Assembly (NCBI RefSeq): GCF_004791165.1 | Contig: NZ_SRUZ01000001.1 | Coordinates: 44,382 to 108,381, forward strand | Direction of reading: 5' to 3' | Origin: Mesorhizobium sp. M8A.F.Ca.ET.218.01.1.1 | GTDB lineage: Bacteria; Pseudomonadota; Alphaproteobacteria; Rhizobiales; Rhizobiaceae | Length of the DNA stretch: 64,000 nucleotides | Shown: piece by piece, positions 26,341 to 38,360 of the stretch | How positions within the stretch are numbered: the stretch's first letter is position 1 | Layout of the letters: each line of letters starts with the position of its first letter | Position numbers and translations under genes: made by a program | The notes under the pieces: generated by a model | Told to the model about the DNA's origin: nothing | Seen by the model: the letters and a program-made list of their open reading frames with translations, nothing else | The model's database searches: none

Positions 26341-27903
26341 CTACTCCCACTCGATTGTCCCAGGCGGCTTCGAGGTGACGTCATAGACCACGCGGTTAAT
26401 GCCGCGCACTTCGTTGATGATGCGGGTTGCGGCGGCACCTAGGAAGGCCATGTCGTAGTGGTAGAAATCGGCCGTCATGCCGTCGACCGAGGTGACGGCG
26501 CGCAGCGCACAGACGAATTCGTAGGTGCGGCCGTCGCCCATCACGCCGACGGTCTGCACCGGCAACAACACGGCGAAGGCTTGCCAGATGGCGTCATAGA
26601 GGCCGGCCTTGCGGATCTCGTCGAGATAGATGGCGTCGGCCTCGCGCAGGATCTCCAGCTTCTCGCGCGTGATGCCACCGGGACAGCGTATGGCAAGACC
26701 GGGGCCTGGAAACGGATGGCGGCCTATGAAGCTTTCGGGCAGGCCGAGCTCCTTGCCCAGCGCCCTCACCTCGTCCTTGAACAGTTCGCGCAGCGGCTCG
26801 ACCAGCTGCATGTTCATGCGCTCCGGCAGACCGCCGACATTGTGGTGCGACTTGATCGTCACCGACGGGCCGCCGGTGAAGGAGACGCTCTCGATGACGT
26901 CTGGATAGAGCGTGCCCTGCGCCAGGAAATCGGCACCGCCGAGCTTTTTCGCCTCTTCCTCGAACACCTCGATGAACAGCCGGCCGATCGTCTTGCGCTT
27001 CTTTTCCGGGTCCGACTCGCCTTCCAGCGCGGTGATGAACTTTTCCGAAGCATCGACCAGGATCAGCGGCAGATTATAGTGCTGGCGGAACATCGCCACC
27101 ACACCGGCGGCCTCGTCCTTGCGCATCAGGCCGTGGTCGACGAGGATGCAGGTGAGCTGATCGCCGACCGCCTCGTGGATCAGAAGGGCGGCGACCGAGG
27201 AATCCACGCCGCCCGAGAGCGCGCAGATGACCTTGCCCTTGCCGACCTGCTTGCGGATCGCCTCGACCGCGTGCTCGCGGTAGGCGCGCATCGTCCAGTC
27301 GCCTTCGATGCCGGCGATGTTGTGGACGAAATTCCTCAGCAGCCTCGCGCCGTCCGGCGTGTGCACCACCTCCGGATGGAACATGATGCCGTACATCCTG
27401 CGCTCGACATTGCCGAAGATGGCGAAGGGCGAGCTTTCCGATTTGCCGAACACCTCGAAGCCCGGTGGCAGGGCGATGACGCGGTCACCATGGCTCATCC
27501 ACACCTGATGGCGCTGGCCGGTCGCCCACAGGCCCTCGAACAGCGGGCTGTCCTTCTCGATCTCGACGAAGGCGCGGCCGAATTCGCGATGGTTGGAGCT
27601 TTCGGCGACGCCGCCCATCTGCACGCACATGGCCATCTGGCCATAGCAGATGCCAAGCACCGGCACGCCGGCATCGAAGACGATCTGGGGCGCGCGCGGG
27701 CTGCCGATATCGGATGTCGAGGCCGGCCCGCCGGACAGGATCACCGCTTTCGGATTGATGCGCTTGAATGCCGCCTCGGCCGACTGGAACGGCACGATCT
27801 CGGAAAACACGCCGGCCTCACGGATGCGGCGTGCGATGAGCTGCGTAAACTGGCTGCCGAAATCGACAATCAGGACGGTGTCGGGGTGATTGGCTGTTGT
27901 CAT
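26341..27903 (-). CDS. guaA: GMP synthase (glutamine-hydrolysing)
   Basis: 520 residues, full length. It makes GMP from XMP, glutamine and ATP. The class I glutaminase domain has the nucleophile in [10 protein letters not shown] and the His-Glu pair in HPEVVHT. The ATP-pyrophosphatase domain has the loop ALSGGVDSS. The C-terminal dimer domain ends with the usual [18 protein letters not shown]. The gene-poor stretch begins right at its stop codon. The MTA/SAH nucleosidase gene lies upstream on the same strand, 55 bp away. Confidence 0.97.
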   Translation of the reverse strand: MTTANHPDTVLIVDFGSQFTQLIARRIREAGVFSEIVPFQSAEAAFKRINPKAVILSGGPASTSDIGSPRAPQIVFDAGVPVLGICYGQMAMCVQMGGVAESSNHREFGRAFVEIEKDSPLFEGLWATGQRHQVWMSHGDRVIALPPGFEVFGKSESSPFAIFGNVERRMYGIMFHPEVVHTPDGARLLRNFVHNIAGIEGDWTMRAYREHAVEAIRKQVGKGKVICALSGGVDSSVAALLIHEAVGDQLTCILVDHGLMRKDEAAGVVAMFRQHYNLPLILVDASEKFITALEGESDPEKKRKTIGRLFIEVFEEEAKKLGGADFLAQGTLYPDVIESVSFTGGPSVTIKSHHNVGGLPERMNMQLVEPLRELFKDEVRALGKELGLPESFIGRHPFPGPGLAIRCPGGITREKLEILREADAIYLDEIRKAGLYDAIWQAFAVLLPVQTVGVMGDGRTYEFVCALRAVTSVDGMTADFYHYDMAFLGAAATRIINEVRGINRVVYDVTSKPPGTIEWE

Positions 27904-27958
27904 GGCGAGCGTTTAGAGAAAGAAACGAGTCTGCGCAATGGGTTGCGTAGCCTGACTT

Positions 27959-28624
27959 TCAGACTGGTCTGCGCTGATCGTCGGATGAAGCCGCCCGCAG
28001 CAAACCCGAACCGATCGCCTGTTCGAGGCGCATGACGGCGTCGGCCAGCTTCTCGTCGATGACATGGAGATATTCGGTCCAGTCGCCGACGTGCCTCAGA
28101 TCAGCCGCACCGTCGGAAATGCCGCGCAGCCCGATGAGAGGGATGTCGAACAGCTGGCAGGCACGCAAGCAGGCGAAGGTTTCCATGTCGACCATGTCGG
28201 CGGCGATCGCTTCGTACGCCGAGCCGGTAATGATGGCGCCGCCGGTCGACAGTGTCGCCTCCTTGATTTCGGGAATACGCAGCGGCAGCGGTACGGTCAC
28301 CGGCAGGTCGAGAAACGGCGTGGCGCCCTTCTCGAAGCCCAGCGGCGAGGCATCGATGTCGCGATAGGCGGCCGAGACCGCCTGGTAGATTTCCGTCTGT
28401 TCCAGGGTCCGGCTGCCGGCCGAGCCGAGCGATACGACAAGGTCCGGCAATGCTTTTGCGGATTTCAACCAGGAAAGCTCGGCACCCAGCCGTACGCCGG
28501 CTTCGACCGGCCCGACACCCGTCATCAGCGGGGTGAACAGCCGCTGCAAATGCGGGCCGTATTCGGCCTTCGCCGCCATGACGAAGAGGACATCCTTGCC
28601 ACCAATTCGCACGACGTTGCTCAT
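27959..28624 (-). CDS. mtnN: 5'-methylthioadenosine/S-adenosylhomocysteine nucleosidase
   Basis: 221 residues of the nucleoside phosphorylase/hydrolase fold. Motifs are LVVSLGSAGS, the ribose-contacting MVDMETFA and the catalytic Asp in RGISDGAADL. It cleaves adenine from MTA or SAH to recycle methionine and relieve methyltransferase inhibition. The C-terminal tail is polar and variable. It starts 4 bp after the thioesterase stop, so the two are likely co-transcribed, and guaA follows. Confidence 0.85.
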   Translation of the reverse strand: MSNVVRIGGKDVLFVMAAKAEYGPHLQRLFTPLMTGVGPVEAGVRLGAELSWLKSAKALPDLVVSLGSAGSRTLEQTEIYQAVSAAYRDIDASPLGFEKGATPFLDLPVTVPLPLRIPEIKEATLSTGGAIITGSAYEAIAADMVDMETFACLRACQLFDIPLIGLRGISDGAADLRHVGDWTEYLHVIDEKLADAVMRLEQAIGSGLLRAASSDDQRRPV

Positions 28625-28628
28625 CGGA

Positions 28629-29087
28629 TCAGCCAGCTATCCCGTCACGCCCAACCACCGTCATCATCGTCCCGGTCATGGTTGCGATCAGCTTGGCCTC
28701 GCCGTCGGCGGCGAAGGCATAGGCCTGGCCGTCGGCAACGATGATGGTGCGGCCGGGTTTGGTCACCGACCCGCGGAACAGAAAGCGCTCGCCCCGGCCC
28801 GGTGCCAAAAGGTTGACCTTGAACTCGATGGTCAGCACGCCGGAATTTTCCGGCATCAGCGAGAACGCCGCATAGCCGCAAGCCGAGTCCAGCGCCGTCG
28901 AGATGACCCCCGCATGCAGGAAGCCATGCTGCTGGGTCAGCGCCGCCGAATAGGGCATCTCGATCTCGATGATGCCGGGCGTCACCAATGTCAGTTCGGC
29001 GCCGATCGTCGCCATCGCCTGCTGGCGCGCGAAGGACGCCCTGACGCGATCCTCATAGTCCGGAGCCGGTACGATCTTCGCTGCCAT
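28629..29087 (-). CDS. PaaI-type hotdog thioesterase
   Basis: About 152 residues. The hotdog signature QHGFLHAGVISTALDSACGY carries the catalytic Asp region and the HGxxHxG motif of the PaaI family, which hydrolyses acyl-CoA or phenylacyl-CoA thioesters. The ATG at 29087 is preferred, as GAAGG lies 8 bp before it; the ATG at 29093 and the GTG at 29102 are in-frame alternatives. It is 4 bp upstream of the nucleosidase gene. The substrate is unknown. Confidence 0.83.
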   Translation of the reverse strand: MAAKIVPAPDYEDRVRASFARQQAMATIGAELTLVTPGIIEIEMPYSAALTQQHGFLHAGVISTALDSACGYAAFSLMPENSGVLTIEFKVNLLAPGRGERFLFRGSVTKPGRTIIVADGQAYAFAADGEAKLIATMTGTMMTVVGRDGIAG

Positions 29088-29368
29088 CGCCATTGCCTTC
29101 ACGTTTGCCGGGAAAGCTTATCGCAGAGGCATGGGCGGCAGGCAAATGCTTTTGCTGCACTGCAACAAAACGACATCGAGGCGTCCTGGGCCGCGGACTC
29201 ATAAAAGCGAAGCGACAATCTGATGGCTGCCAACGCCATGCTCGCGCACGCGAGCACAATCGCTAACGCCGATGTCGCAATTGAGCGCCAGCTCGGCGCA
29301 TCTCATGGCGACCTTTCGCTACGCCCGGTACAAATTATTAGTCAGGTCAGTTGGCAGGGAGACCTTGC

Positions 29369-29767
29369 ATGCGTGGTCATTGCTTATGTGGCGCTATTGC
29401 TTTTGAAGTCGACGGCCCGGCACAAGCATGCGTGGTCTGTCATTGTGAAAGCTGTCGGCGGCAATGTTCCGCGCCGATGACCGCCTATATTGGCGTCCTG
29501 AACGGCCAATGGCGATGGCTAAGCAAGCCGCCAAAGGTGTTCAACTCTTCTGCCGGTGTGGAAAGAACATTTTGCGATCACTGTGGCACGCCGCTGTCCT
29601 TCCGCTCAAAGAAGATGTCCAACGTCATGCATTTTTTCTCGGCAGCGATGGAGGAGCCGGAAAAATTCGCACCAACGCTGCACGTCGCTTTTGAGGAGAA
29701 GCTGCCTTGGTTGAAACTCGCCGACGGCCTGCCGACACGGTTTGGGCCTGACTATACGAAAAACTAG
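29369..29767 (+). CDS. GFA family (CENP-V/GFA domain) zinc protein
   Basis: 132 residues from the ATG at 29369 with GGAGA upstream. Zinc ligands are visible in the N-terminal CLCG, the CHCESCRR motif and the C-terminal CDHCGTPLSF, the arrangement of the glutathione-dependent formaldehyde-activating enzyme family. Most small members have no proven activity. The gene is flanked upstream by 280 bp without a gene and its stop codon overlaps, on the opposite strand, the tail of a TspO-like relic. Confidence 0.85.
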   Translation: MRGHCLCGAIAFEVDGPAQACVVCHCESCRRQCSAPMTAYIGVLNGQWRWLSKPPKVFNSSAGVERTFCDHCGTPLSFRSKKMSNVMHFFSAAMEEPEKFAPTLHVAFEEKLPWLKLADGLPTRFGPDYTKN

Positions 29768-29860
29768 TTCAACCAGAGAAGCGAAGCGTTGAGCGGAGTG
29801 GCGAACACCACCCATGCCGCATAGGGCGCGAACAGCCGGCCGGAAAGCCGATCGCGGTTG
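29764..29860 (-). pseudogene. C-terminal relic of a TspO/MBR-like membrane protein
   Basis: A minus-strand frame ending at 29764 reads RLFAPYAAWVVFATPLN followed by ASLLWLN and a stop, which resembles the last helix of TspO/MBR family proteins. No start or earlier helices can be found upstream in one frame before the rsmB stop region. I judge it a leftover of a deleted gene. Confidence 0.45.
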
Positions 29861-29936
29861 CTGGGTGCCCCAGATTTTCATCGCGGTGGCCGCCGGGTCA
29901 AGCAACCATGGGCGTTGCCGGCACCTGTCAACGGCG

Positions 29937-31226
29937 TCAGTTCGCCCGGCGCATGGCGCAGAAGTAAAACCCGTCAGTGCCACTCAGCGCCGGCGAGAGC
30001 GAAATGCCACCCAGGGCACCAATCCGCATCGCGGTGGCATGGCCGGGAAAGTGGCTGTCCCAAAGCTGGCGATGATCGACCGGGGCAAAGCCGCCGTGCC
30101 GCTCGCGAAATGCGGCGACCTGTTCGCCATTTTCCTCGTCGAACACGGAGCAGGTGATGTAGACCAGCAAGCCGCCGGGTTTGACGTAGGTTCTGGCGGC
30201 ATCGAGGATCGTCGACTGCTCGCCCTTGCGAGCGTCGAGCTGTCTCTGCGTCAGCCGCCATTTGGCGTCGGGACGCCGCCGCCAGGTGCCGCTGCCGGTG
30301 CAGGGCGCGTCGACCAGAACGATGTCCATATGATTGGCGAGCGGGGCAAGCTCGGCCGGCTTGGTGGCGACCTGCACATTGCGGTTTTCCGAACGGCGGA
30401 TGCGGTCGAAGATCGGCGCCAGCCGTGCCTTTTCGGCATCGTGAGCGAAGATCTGACCGTGATTGCCCATCGCAGCCGACAGCGCCAGCGTCTTGCCGCC
30501 GGCGCCGGCGCAAAAGTCGAGCACCTGCATGCCGGCCGTCGCGCCGGCAAGCGCCGCCGCAATCTGCGACCCCTCGTCCTGGACCTCGAACCAGCCTTTC
30601 TGGAAGGCCGGCTCGGCCTGCACGTTCGGGTGTCGGCCGTCACCGTCGATCGGCGGGATGCGGATGCCGTAGGGTGCGATCCGTGCGGCGCTGGCACCGG
30701 TCTGCTCCAGTTCGGCCAAGACCTTGGCGCGATCGGCCTGCAGGGTGTTGACCCGGATGTCGAGCGGCGGACGCGTGGCAAGTGCTGCGCCCTCCTCGAC
30801 CCATGTCCCGCCAAAGGCCCGTTCGAATAGCGGTTCGCACCAGTCGGGTATGTCGGCGCGAACCGCAGGCGGCGCGTCAGCCAGCCGACGGTCGGCGATG
30901 GCCTGGAGTTCCGTTGCGCTGAGCAGCGGCGGCGCGAACTTGTCACCTTCGAGCGCAGCGTTGAGCGACTGCCCCGTCTGGCTCCATTCGAGCAGCAGCG
31001 CGCCGAAGCCGATGGCGCGCGGCGTGTCTTCGCCCAGCAACCAGCCGGCGGAGCGTTTGTGGCGCAGCGCGTCGTAGACGATGTTGCCGATCGCGGCGCG
31101 ATCACCACCGCCGGCGAAGCGATGTGACAGGCCCCAATCCTTCAGCGCATCGGCCACCGGCCGGTGACGCCGCCCAATGTCCTCCAGCACTTCGATGGCC
31201 GCAGCCAGCCGTCCGCCCAGTCGCAT
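29937..31226 (-). CDS. rsmB: RsmB-family rRNA cytosine-C5 methyltransferase
   Basis: 429 residues. SAM-binding motif I is LDFCAGAGGKTLAL. The two catalytic cysteines are in DAPCTGSGTWRRRPD (motif IV) and the ITCSVFDEENG segment (motif VI). The N-terminal 130 residues are helical and likely contact RNA. It should methylate a cytosine of 16S rRNA, though exact site specificity within the family cannot be assigned from sequence. It precedes the relic of TspO on the same strand. Confidence 0.88.
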   Translation of the reverse strand: MRLGGRLAAAIEVLEDIGRRHRPVADALKDWGLSHRFAGGGDRAAIGNIVYDALRHKRSAGWLLGEDTPRAIGFGALLLEWSQTGQSLNAALEGDKFAPPLLSATELQAIADRRLADAPPAVRADIPDWCEPLFERAFGGTWVEEGAALATRPPLDIRVNTLQADRAKVLAELEQTGASAARIAPYGIRIPPIDGDGRHPNVQAEPAFQKGWFEVQDEGSQIAAALAGATAGMQVLDFCAGAGGKTLALSAAMGNHGQIFAHDAEKARLAPIFDRIRRSENRNVQVATKPAELAPLANHMDIVLVDAPCTGSGTWRRRPDAKWRLTQRQLDARKGEQSTILDAARTYVKPGGLLVYITCSVFDEENGEQVAAFRERHGGFAPVDHRQLWDSHFPGHATAMRIGALGGISLSPALSGTDGFYFCAMRRAN

Positions 31227-31549
31227 TCGTCATTCCATCAAATCGAGCACATGAATCCCAGGGCCTGCTCTTAGAGCCTTTCACGCCCGGATTGAACCCC
31301 GCTCCATCGAGCACCGCCGAGACACTGCCGACCAGGCCCAGCGGATCTAGCCGACCAATAAATCTCCCCGGCCCGCGAAAGCAGATCGATCAATAGATGA
31401 AAGGTCTCTAATGTTCGCAACTGGCGACTGCAAGCACGGCTTGTGGCGCAACCGCTCTGCTTTCCAAGTTTTTCGGTTGGGAATACTCTTGCCGCCATGA
31501 TTCGCGGCGCGGAAACCGTGGACCGGCGGATCGTCACGAGGAGAGGGCA
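31227..31549. other. Promoter region between rsmB and aqpZ
   Basis: 323 bp between divergent starts. No coding frame with a credible start was found. A GAGGAGAGGG ribosome-binding site for aqpZ lies at its right end. The region carries no strong palindrome. Confidence 0.5.
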
Positions 31550-32227
31550 ATGAAGACTTATCTGGCGGAAGTTCTAGGCACATTTCTGTTGGTGTTCATC
31601 GGTACGGCGTCCGTGGTGACGGGCGGCTTCGGCGGCGCGCTGCCGCTTGGTCAGGAGGGCATCGGCCTGGCATTCGGCATCGGCCTCATCGCAGCGGCCT
31701 ATGCGATCGGCCCGATTTCGGGCGCGCATCTCAATCCGGCGGTGACGCTCGGCGTCTTCCTTGCCGGCCGGCTGCCCGCCAAGGACGTCATCCCCTATTG
31801 GATCGCGCAGATCATCGGGGCCATCATCGCCTCGCTGGCGTTGTGGATCATCGTTTCCGGCCAGACCGGCGGCCACACCGGCGGCTTCGGCGCCAATGGC
31901 TGGGACGAGACGAAATGGGGCATGAGCTCGGCGTTCCTGTGGGAGCTGATCGGCACCTTCACCTTCGTCACGGTGATCCTCGGCGTTACCGCTGAAAAGC
32001 ACTCGACGGCTTTTGCCGGTCTGGTCATCGGCCTGACGCTGGCGGGCATTCACTTCGCCATGATCCCGGTCACCGGCACCTCGGTCAATCCGGCGCGCTC
32101 CATCGGTCCGGCGCTGTTTACCGGCGGTGCCGCGCTCAGCCAGCTCTGGCTGTTCATCGTCGCGCCGTTGATCGGCGGCGCCATTGCCGGCGTCGTCGCC
32201 AAGGCGCGTGTCTTCGAGAAGGATTGA
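31550..32227 (+). CDS. aqpZ: Aquaporin Z
   Basis: 225 residues with six membrane helices and both NPA boxes, GAHLNPAVTLG and GTSVNPARSIGP. The Arg after the second NPA and the nearby aromatic/His selectivity residues fit a water channel rather than a glycerol facilitator. It acts in the inner membrane for rapid water exchange. A strong hairpin terminator follows, shared with the converging katG. Confidence 0.95.
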   Translation: MKTYLAEVLGTFLLVFIGTASVVTGGFGGALPLGQEGIGLAFGIGLIAAAYAIGPISGAHLNPAVTLGVFLAGRLPAKDVIPYWIAQIIGAIIASLALWIIVSGQTGGHTGGFGANGWDETKWGMSSAFLWELIGTFTFVTVILGVTAEKHSTAFAGLVIGLTLAGIHFAMIPVTGTSVNPARSIGPALFTGGAALSQLWLFIVAPLIGGAIAGVVAKARVFEKD

Positions 32228-32245
32228 TTTCCAAAGCCCGAATGC

Positions 32246-32275
32246 AAAAGGCGCGGGCCATGGCCCGCGCCTTTT
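32246..32275. terminator. Strong bidirectional Rho-independent terminator
   Basis: A perfect 15-bp palindrome (AAAAGGCGCGGGCCA and its complement) followed by a T run. It serves both aqpZ and katG. Confidence 0.85.
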
Positions 32276-32296
32276 TTGTAGGTCCTTAAGTTCGGA

Positions 32297-34677
<2,381 letters not shown>

Positions 34678-35586
34678 ATGATCGGATTGACAGTTCGCCA
34701 GATGCACTATTTCGACGCGCTGGCGCAAACGCTGCATTTCGGGCGCGCGGCGAAACTTGCCGGCGTCAGCCAGCCGGCGCTGTCTTCCCAGATCGCCGAA
34801 ATGGAGCAACGGCTGAACTGCCGGCTGTTCGAACGCGGGGGCAGGTCGGTGCGCATGACGGACGAAGCGATTACTCTGTTGCCGCGCATCGAGCGCATCC
34901 TGGCTGACATACGTGACGTGGAAACGACGGCCCGGCGCGGCCGCACGGCGATGGAGGGACGCTTCCGGCTGGGCATCATCCCGACCGTCGCGCCCTATCT
35001 TCTGCCGCGCGCCCTGCCCGAACTGAAGAAACATTTCCCGGCCTTGCGGCTCGAATTGCGCGAGGCGGTCACCACCTCCCTGGTCGAGGACACCGCATCG
35101 CGAAAACTCGATGCCTTCATCGCCGCACTTCCGCTCGACCATCCCGGGCTGATCACCGAGGCGCTGTTTCCCGACCGGTTCTTCCTGGCCGTGCCATCAG
35201 GCGATCCGGCCTTTGCATCGCCGCCGGTTCCACCCGAGAGCCCGGCGCTGGAGAGACTGATGCTGCTGGAAGAAGGCCATTGCCTGCGCGAACAGGCGCT
35301 GGCCGTCTGCGGCAATGTGCGGCCGGTGGCGATGGCAAGCTACGGCGCCACCAGCCTGACGACGCTCCTGCAGATGGTGGCGCACGGGCTCGGCGTCACA
35401 CTCATCCCCGAAATGGCGGTCGGCCCCGCCGGCACTATCCCCGACCTCAAGATCGTGCCGTTCCAGGAGCCGATGCCGCAGCGCATGATCTGCCTTGCCT
35501 GGCGGCGCAACAATGCGCGGCATGGCGAATGCGTCGAGCTGGCGAAGATCATCCGGGGCCTCGGCGCGGCGGTGCTGGCTGGCTGA
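34678..35586 (+). CDS. oxyR: LysR-family regulator, OxyR-like
   Basis: 302 residues from the ATG at 34678; the frame is open much further upstream but that part overlaps katG. The N-terminal helix-turn-helix is HFGRAAKLAGVSQPALSSQI. The C-terminal domain contains two cysteines at spacing compatible with an OxyR redox switch: EGHCLREQALAVCGN. The divergent katG neighbour supports peroxide sensing. The symbol is by context and motif, not by experiment. Confidence 0.82.
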   Translation: MIGLTVRQMHYFDALAQTLHFGRAAKLAGVSQPALSSQIAEMEQRLNCRLFERGGRSVRMTDEAITLLPRIERILADIRDVETTARRGRTAMEGRFRLGIIPTVAPYLLPRALPELKKHFPALRLELREAVTTSLVEDTASRKLDAFIAALPLDHPGLITEALFPDRFFLAVPSGDPAFASPPVPPESPALERLMLLEEGHCLREQALAVCGNVRPVAMASYGATSLTTLLQMVAHGLGVTLIPEMAVGPAGTIPDLKIVPFQEPMPQRMICLAWRRNNARHGECVELAKIIRGLGAAVLAG

Positions 35587-35604
35587 GAGCCGGTCTAACC
35601 GGCG

Positions 35605-36411
35605 CTACAGAACCCTGGACAGGAACTCGCGGGTGCGCGGCGATGTCGGATTGGCGATCATCTCGCGCGGGGTACCGCGTTCGACGATCACGCCGCCGTC
35701 CATGAAAACGAGCTGGTCGCCGATCTCACGGGCGAAGCCGATCTCATGGGTGACGACGACCATCGTCATGCCGCTCTCGGCAAGGTCGCGCATGACCTGC
35801 AGAACTTCGCCGACCAGTTCCGGATCGAGCGCCGAGGTCGGCTCGTCGAAGAGCAGCACCTTGGGCTTCATCGCCATGGCGCGCGCGATCGCGACACGCT
35901 GCTGCTGACCGCCGGACAGTTCGCGCGGATAGCGGTCGACCTTGTCGGCGAGGCCGACACGCCGCAGCAGCACCTCCGCCTCGGCCTTCGCCTGGTCCAG
36001 CGGGATTCGCCGCACCTGCGTCGGCGCCTCGATCAGGTTCTCCATCACGGTCATGTGCGAGAACAGGTTGAACGACTGGAACAGCATGCCGATCTCGGCG
36101 CGGCGCCGGCACAGAAGATCGTCCTTCACCTCATAGAGCTTGTCGCCCTGGAGGTCGTAGCCGACGAACTGGCTGTCGACGAGCAGGATGCCGCCGCTGA
36201 GCTTTTCCAAATGGTTGATGCAGCGCAGGAACGTGCTCTTGCCGGATCCGGACGGACCAATGATGCAGGCGACCGATCCCTCCGGCACATCGAGGTCGAC
36301 GCCTTTGAGAACTTCAAGCTGGCCATAGGTTTTGCGCACGCCGCGCGCGAACACCATGGAATCGGCCGGCACGCCGAAGCGGGCACGATTTTCGGATTTC
36401 ACATCGCTCAT
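35605..36411 (-). CDS. Polar amino acid ABC transporter, ATP-binding protein
   Basis: 268 residues. Walker [10 protein letters not shown], signature ELSGGQQQR, Walker [13 protein letters not shown] and switch [13 protein letters not shown] are complete, as in HisP/GlnQ proteins. It overlaps the permease gene by 4 bp and is the last gene of a three-gene operon (binding protein, permease, ATPase). It energises uptake across the inner membrane. The substrate may be related to the neighbouring oxygenase and nucleoside hydrolase, but this cannot be read from sequence. Confidence 0.92.
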   Translation of the reverse strand: MSDVKSENRARFGVPADSMVFARGVRKTYGQLEVLKGVDLDVPEGSVACIIGPSGSGKSTFLRCINHLEKLSGGILLVDSQFVGYDLQGDKLYEVKDDLLCRRRAEIGMLFQSFNLFSHMTVMENLIEAPTQVRRIPLDQAKAEAEVLLRRVGLADKVDRYPRELSGGQQQRVAIARAMAMKPKVLLFDEPTSALDPELVGEVLQVMRDLAESGMTMVVVTHEIGFAREIGDQLVFMDGGVIVERGTPREMIANPTSPRTREFLSRVL

Positions 36412-37349
36412 CGGGCAAGGCCGCGCAGGCTGATGGCGTTGCGCAAGGCGCGCATCGTCAGGGGGTCGCGGCGGATATCGCTGCGGCCGAAATGGCGCTC
36501 CAGGAAATGCTGCCCGACCGACATGATGCTGACCACGGCGAGATACCAGAAGGCGACCACGATCAGCAGCGGGATCGTCTCGAAGGTGCGCGCGTAGATG
36601 CTCTGCGCGGTGTAGAACAGGTCATCGACGGCGATGAACGTTACCAGCGAGGTCATCTTCAGGAGGTTGATCGCCTCATTGCCGGTCGGCGGCAGCACGA
36701 AGCGCATGGCTTGCGGCAAGGTGATGCGCTTCAGGATCATGCGATAAGGCATGCCGAGCGCGCTCGCCGCTTCCGACTGGCCGGACGGCACCGACTTGAT
36801 GCCGGCGCGGATGATCTCGGCCATGTAGCCGGCCTCGCACAGCGAAAGCGCGACGACGGCAGAGAAGAACGGGGTCATGAAATCATTGGTGCGCACGGAA
36901 AACAGCGTGCCCAGGAACGGCAGCGTCAGCGAGATCTCGCGCACCAGCAGCGACAGGTTGAACCAGAAGATCAGCTGGATCAGCGCGGGCACGCCGCGGA
37001 AGAACCAGACATAGACGCCGGAAAAGGCGCGCAGCACCGGGCTCGGCGACACCCGCATGATGGCGATGACGGTGCCGACCACGATCGCCAGCACCATGAT
37101 GATGACGGTAAGCATCAGCGTGTTGCCGAGGCCGCGCATGATCGAGGGATGGAACAGGTAGCCGGCTGCCGTGCCCCAGGCAAAGGCCGGGTTGCTGGCG
37201 AAAGCGCGAATGATCAGGAAGGCCAGCAGCAGGGCGAACGCCGTGCCGATCCAGATGCCATAGCGGCGCTGCGGCACGACGATCAGTCGTGACACCGCCG
37301 CGGCGGCGCCCGGCTCGATGTCGATCTCGGTCGGGTGGGCCACGCCCAT
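36408..37349 (-). CDS. Polar amino acid ABC transporter, permease
   Basis: 313 residues with an N-terminal hydrophilic stretch, about six membrane helices and the EAA-loop region [20 protein letters not shown] typical of the HisM/GlnP group. A single permease gene suggests a homodimeric channel. It starts 57 bp after the binding-protein stop and overlaps the ATPase gene. Confidence 0.9.
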   Translation of the reverse strand: MGVAHPTEIDIEPGAAAAVSRLIVVPQRRYGIWIGTAFALLLAFLIIRAFASNPAFAWGTAAGYLFHPSIMRGLGNTLMLTVIIMVLAIVVGTVIAIMRVSPSPVLRAFSGVYVWFFRGVPALIQLIFWFNLSLLVREISLTLPFLGTLFSVRTNDFMTPFFSAVVALSLCEAGYMAEIIRAGIKSVPSGQSEAASALGMPYRMILKRITLPQAMRFVLPPTGNEAINLLKMTSLVTFIAVDDLFYTAQSIYARTFETIPLLIVVAFWYLAVVSIMSVGQHFLERHFGRSDIRRDPLTMRALRNAISLRGLAR

Positions 37350-37406
37350 CAGATGCCTCCAGGTTGCGGGCCGGCGCCCGATGAAGCATCAGGCGCCGGA
37401 TAGTCT

Positions 37407-38264
37407 CTATTCGGCGCGAAGCGCGTCCATGGAGCCAACGAAATACGGTTCCTTGATCGCGTAGGCACCCATGCCGTACTTCTCCAGGATAGCCTTGTAC
37501 GTGCCGTTCTTGAACAGCTCGGCAAGTGCCGCCACCATCATGCCGGCGGTCTCCTTGTCGTCCTTGGCGATCGCCATGCCGAGTGGCGCGACTTCATAAA
37601 GCGTCGGCAGGACCACCAGTTGCCCTTTGCTCGTCACCTCGAAATAGCTCGATGCCGTGGCATCGTCCATACGCCCGTCGACGCGGTCCGAAAGCACGGC
37701 CTGGACGATATCGGTAGAGGAATTGAACACCGACTTTTCGATCGCCTTCTGGCCCTTGTCGGTGCATTCCTTGCCGAGCTTGTCGACCAGGAAATCCGAA
37801 GCACTGCCGGCCGAGACGCCTATGCGCTTGCCACAGAGCGGCGTGTCGCCGCTGAAGCTCGCCTTCTTGTCGGGTGACGTCGATACGGCGAGGCCCGCTT
37901 TCAGGAACATGACGAAATCGACCTGCTTCAGGCGCTCCGGCGTGGCCGAAAAGGTCTCCCAGGCGATCTTGAAGCGGCCGGCCGCGAGGCCCGGGATCAT
38001 CGACGGGAACGGCGTGCGCTGGATATCGAGCCTGGCGTCGACGAGCTTGGCCACCTCGCCGGCGAGTTCGATGATGATGCCGGTCTGCTTGCCGTCGGCG
38101 TCGAGATATTCGAACGGCGCGAAGTCCAGCGTGTTGGCGACGGCGAGCGTTCCGCTCTGCTTCACCTCAGCCGATTTCGGCACATCGGCGGCTTTGGAAA
38201 CCCCGCCCCAGACGGTGGCGGAGACCGCCAGCGCGAGACTGGTCATTCGCAGATATCTGTTCAT
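37407..38264 (-). CDS. Polar amino acid ABC transporter, substrate-binding protein
   Basis: 285 residues with a Sec signal peptide ending near WGGVSKA. The SBP family 3 fold is shown by LDFAPFEYLDADGKQTGIII and the later GKRIGVSAGSASDFLV, with AVLSDRVDGRMDD near the hinge. It binds the solute in the periplasm for the permease. It is the first gene of its operon, and a tandem 18-bp repeat lies just upstream of its start. Confidence 0.9.
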   Translation of the reverse strand: MNRYLRMTSLALAVSATVWGGVSKAADVPKSAEVKQSGTLAVANTLDFAPFEYLDADGKQTGIIIELAGEVAKLVDARLDIQRTPFPSMIPGLAAGRFKIAWETFSATPERLKQVDFVMFLKAGLAVSTSPDKKASFSGDTPLCGKRIGVSAGSASDFLVDKLGKECTDKGQKAIEKSVFNSSTDIVQAVLSDRVDGRMDDATASSYFEVTSKGQLVVLPTLYEVAPLGMAIAKDDKETAGMMVAALAELFKNGTYKAILEKYGMGAYAIKEPYFVGSMDALRAE

Positions 38265-38276
38265 TGCTGTTCCCCT

Positions 38277-38312
38277 TTCTTGTCCTGTTTACGATTCTTG
38301 TCCTGTTTACGA
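38277..38312. repeat. Two perfect tandem copies of an 18-bp unit
   Basis: Unit TTCTTGTCCTGTTTACGA at 38277-38294 and 38295-38312. It lies 12 bp upstream of the binding-protein start, so it may alter the leader or its ribosome-binding site. Confidence 0.85.
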
Positions 38313-38360
38313 TCTTTGTGGCAGAGCCCGAGCCGGTGGCCGGCGCGGGCTCGGCATTCC

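Noticed and set aside
26458..28035. A 525-codon open frame on the plus strand opposite guaA
   Set aside because: It lies fully antisense to an intact, well-recognised guaA, has no ribosome-binding site and reads as a low-complexity Arg/Asp/His/Ala-rich product, typical of high-GC shadow frames.
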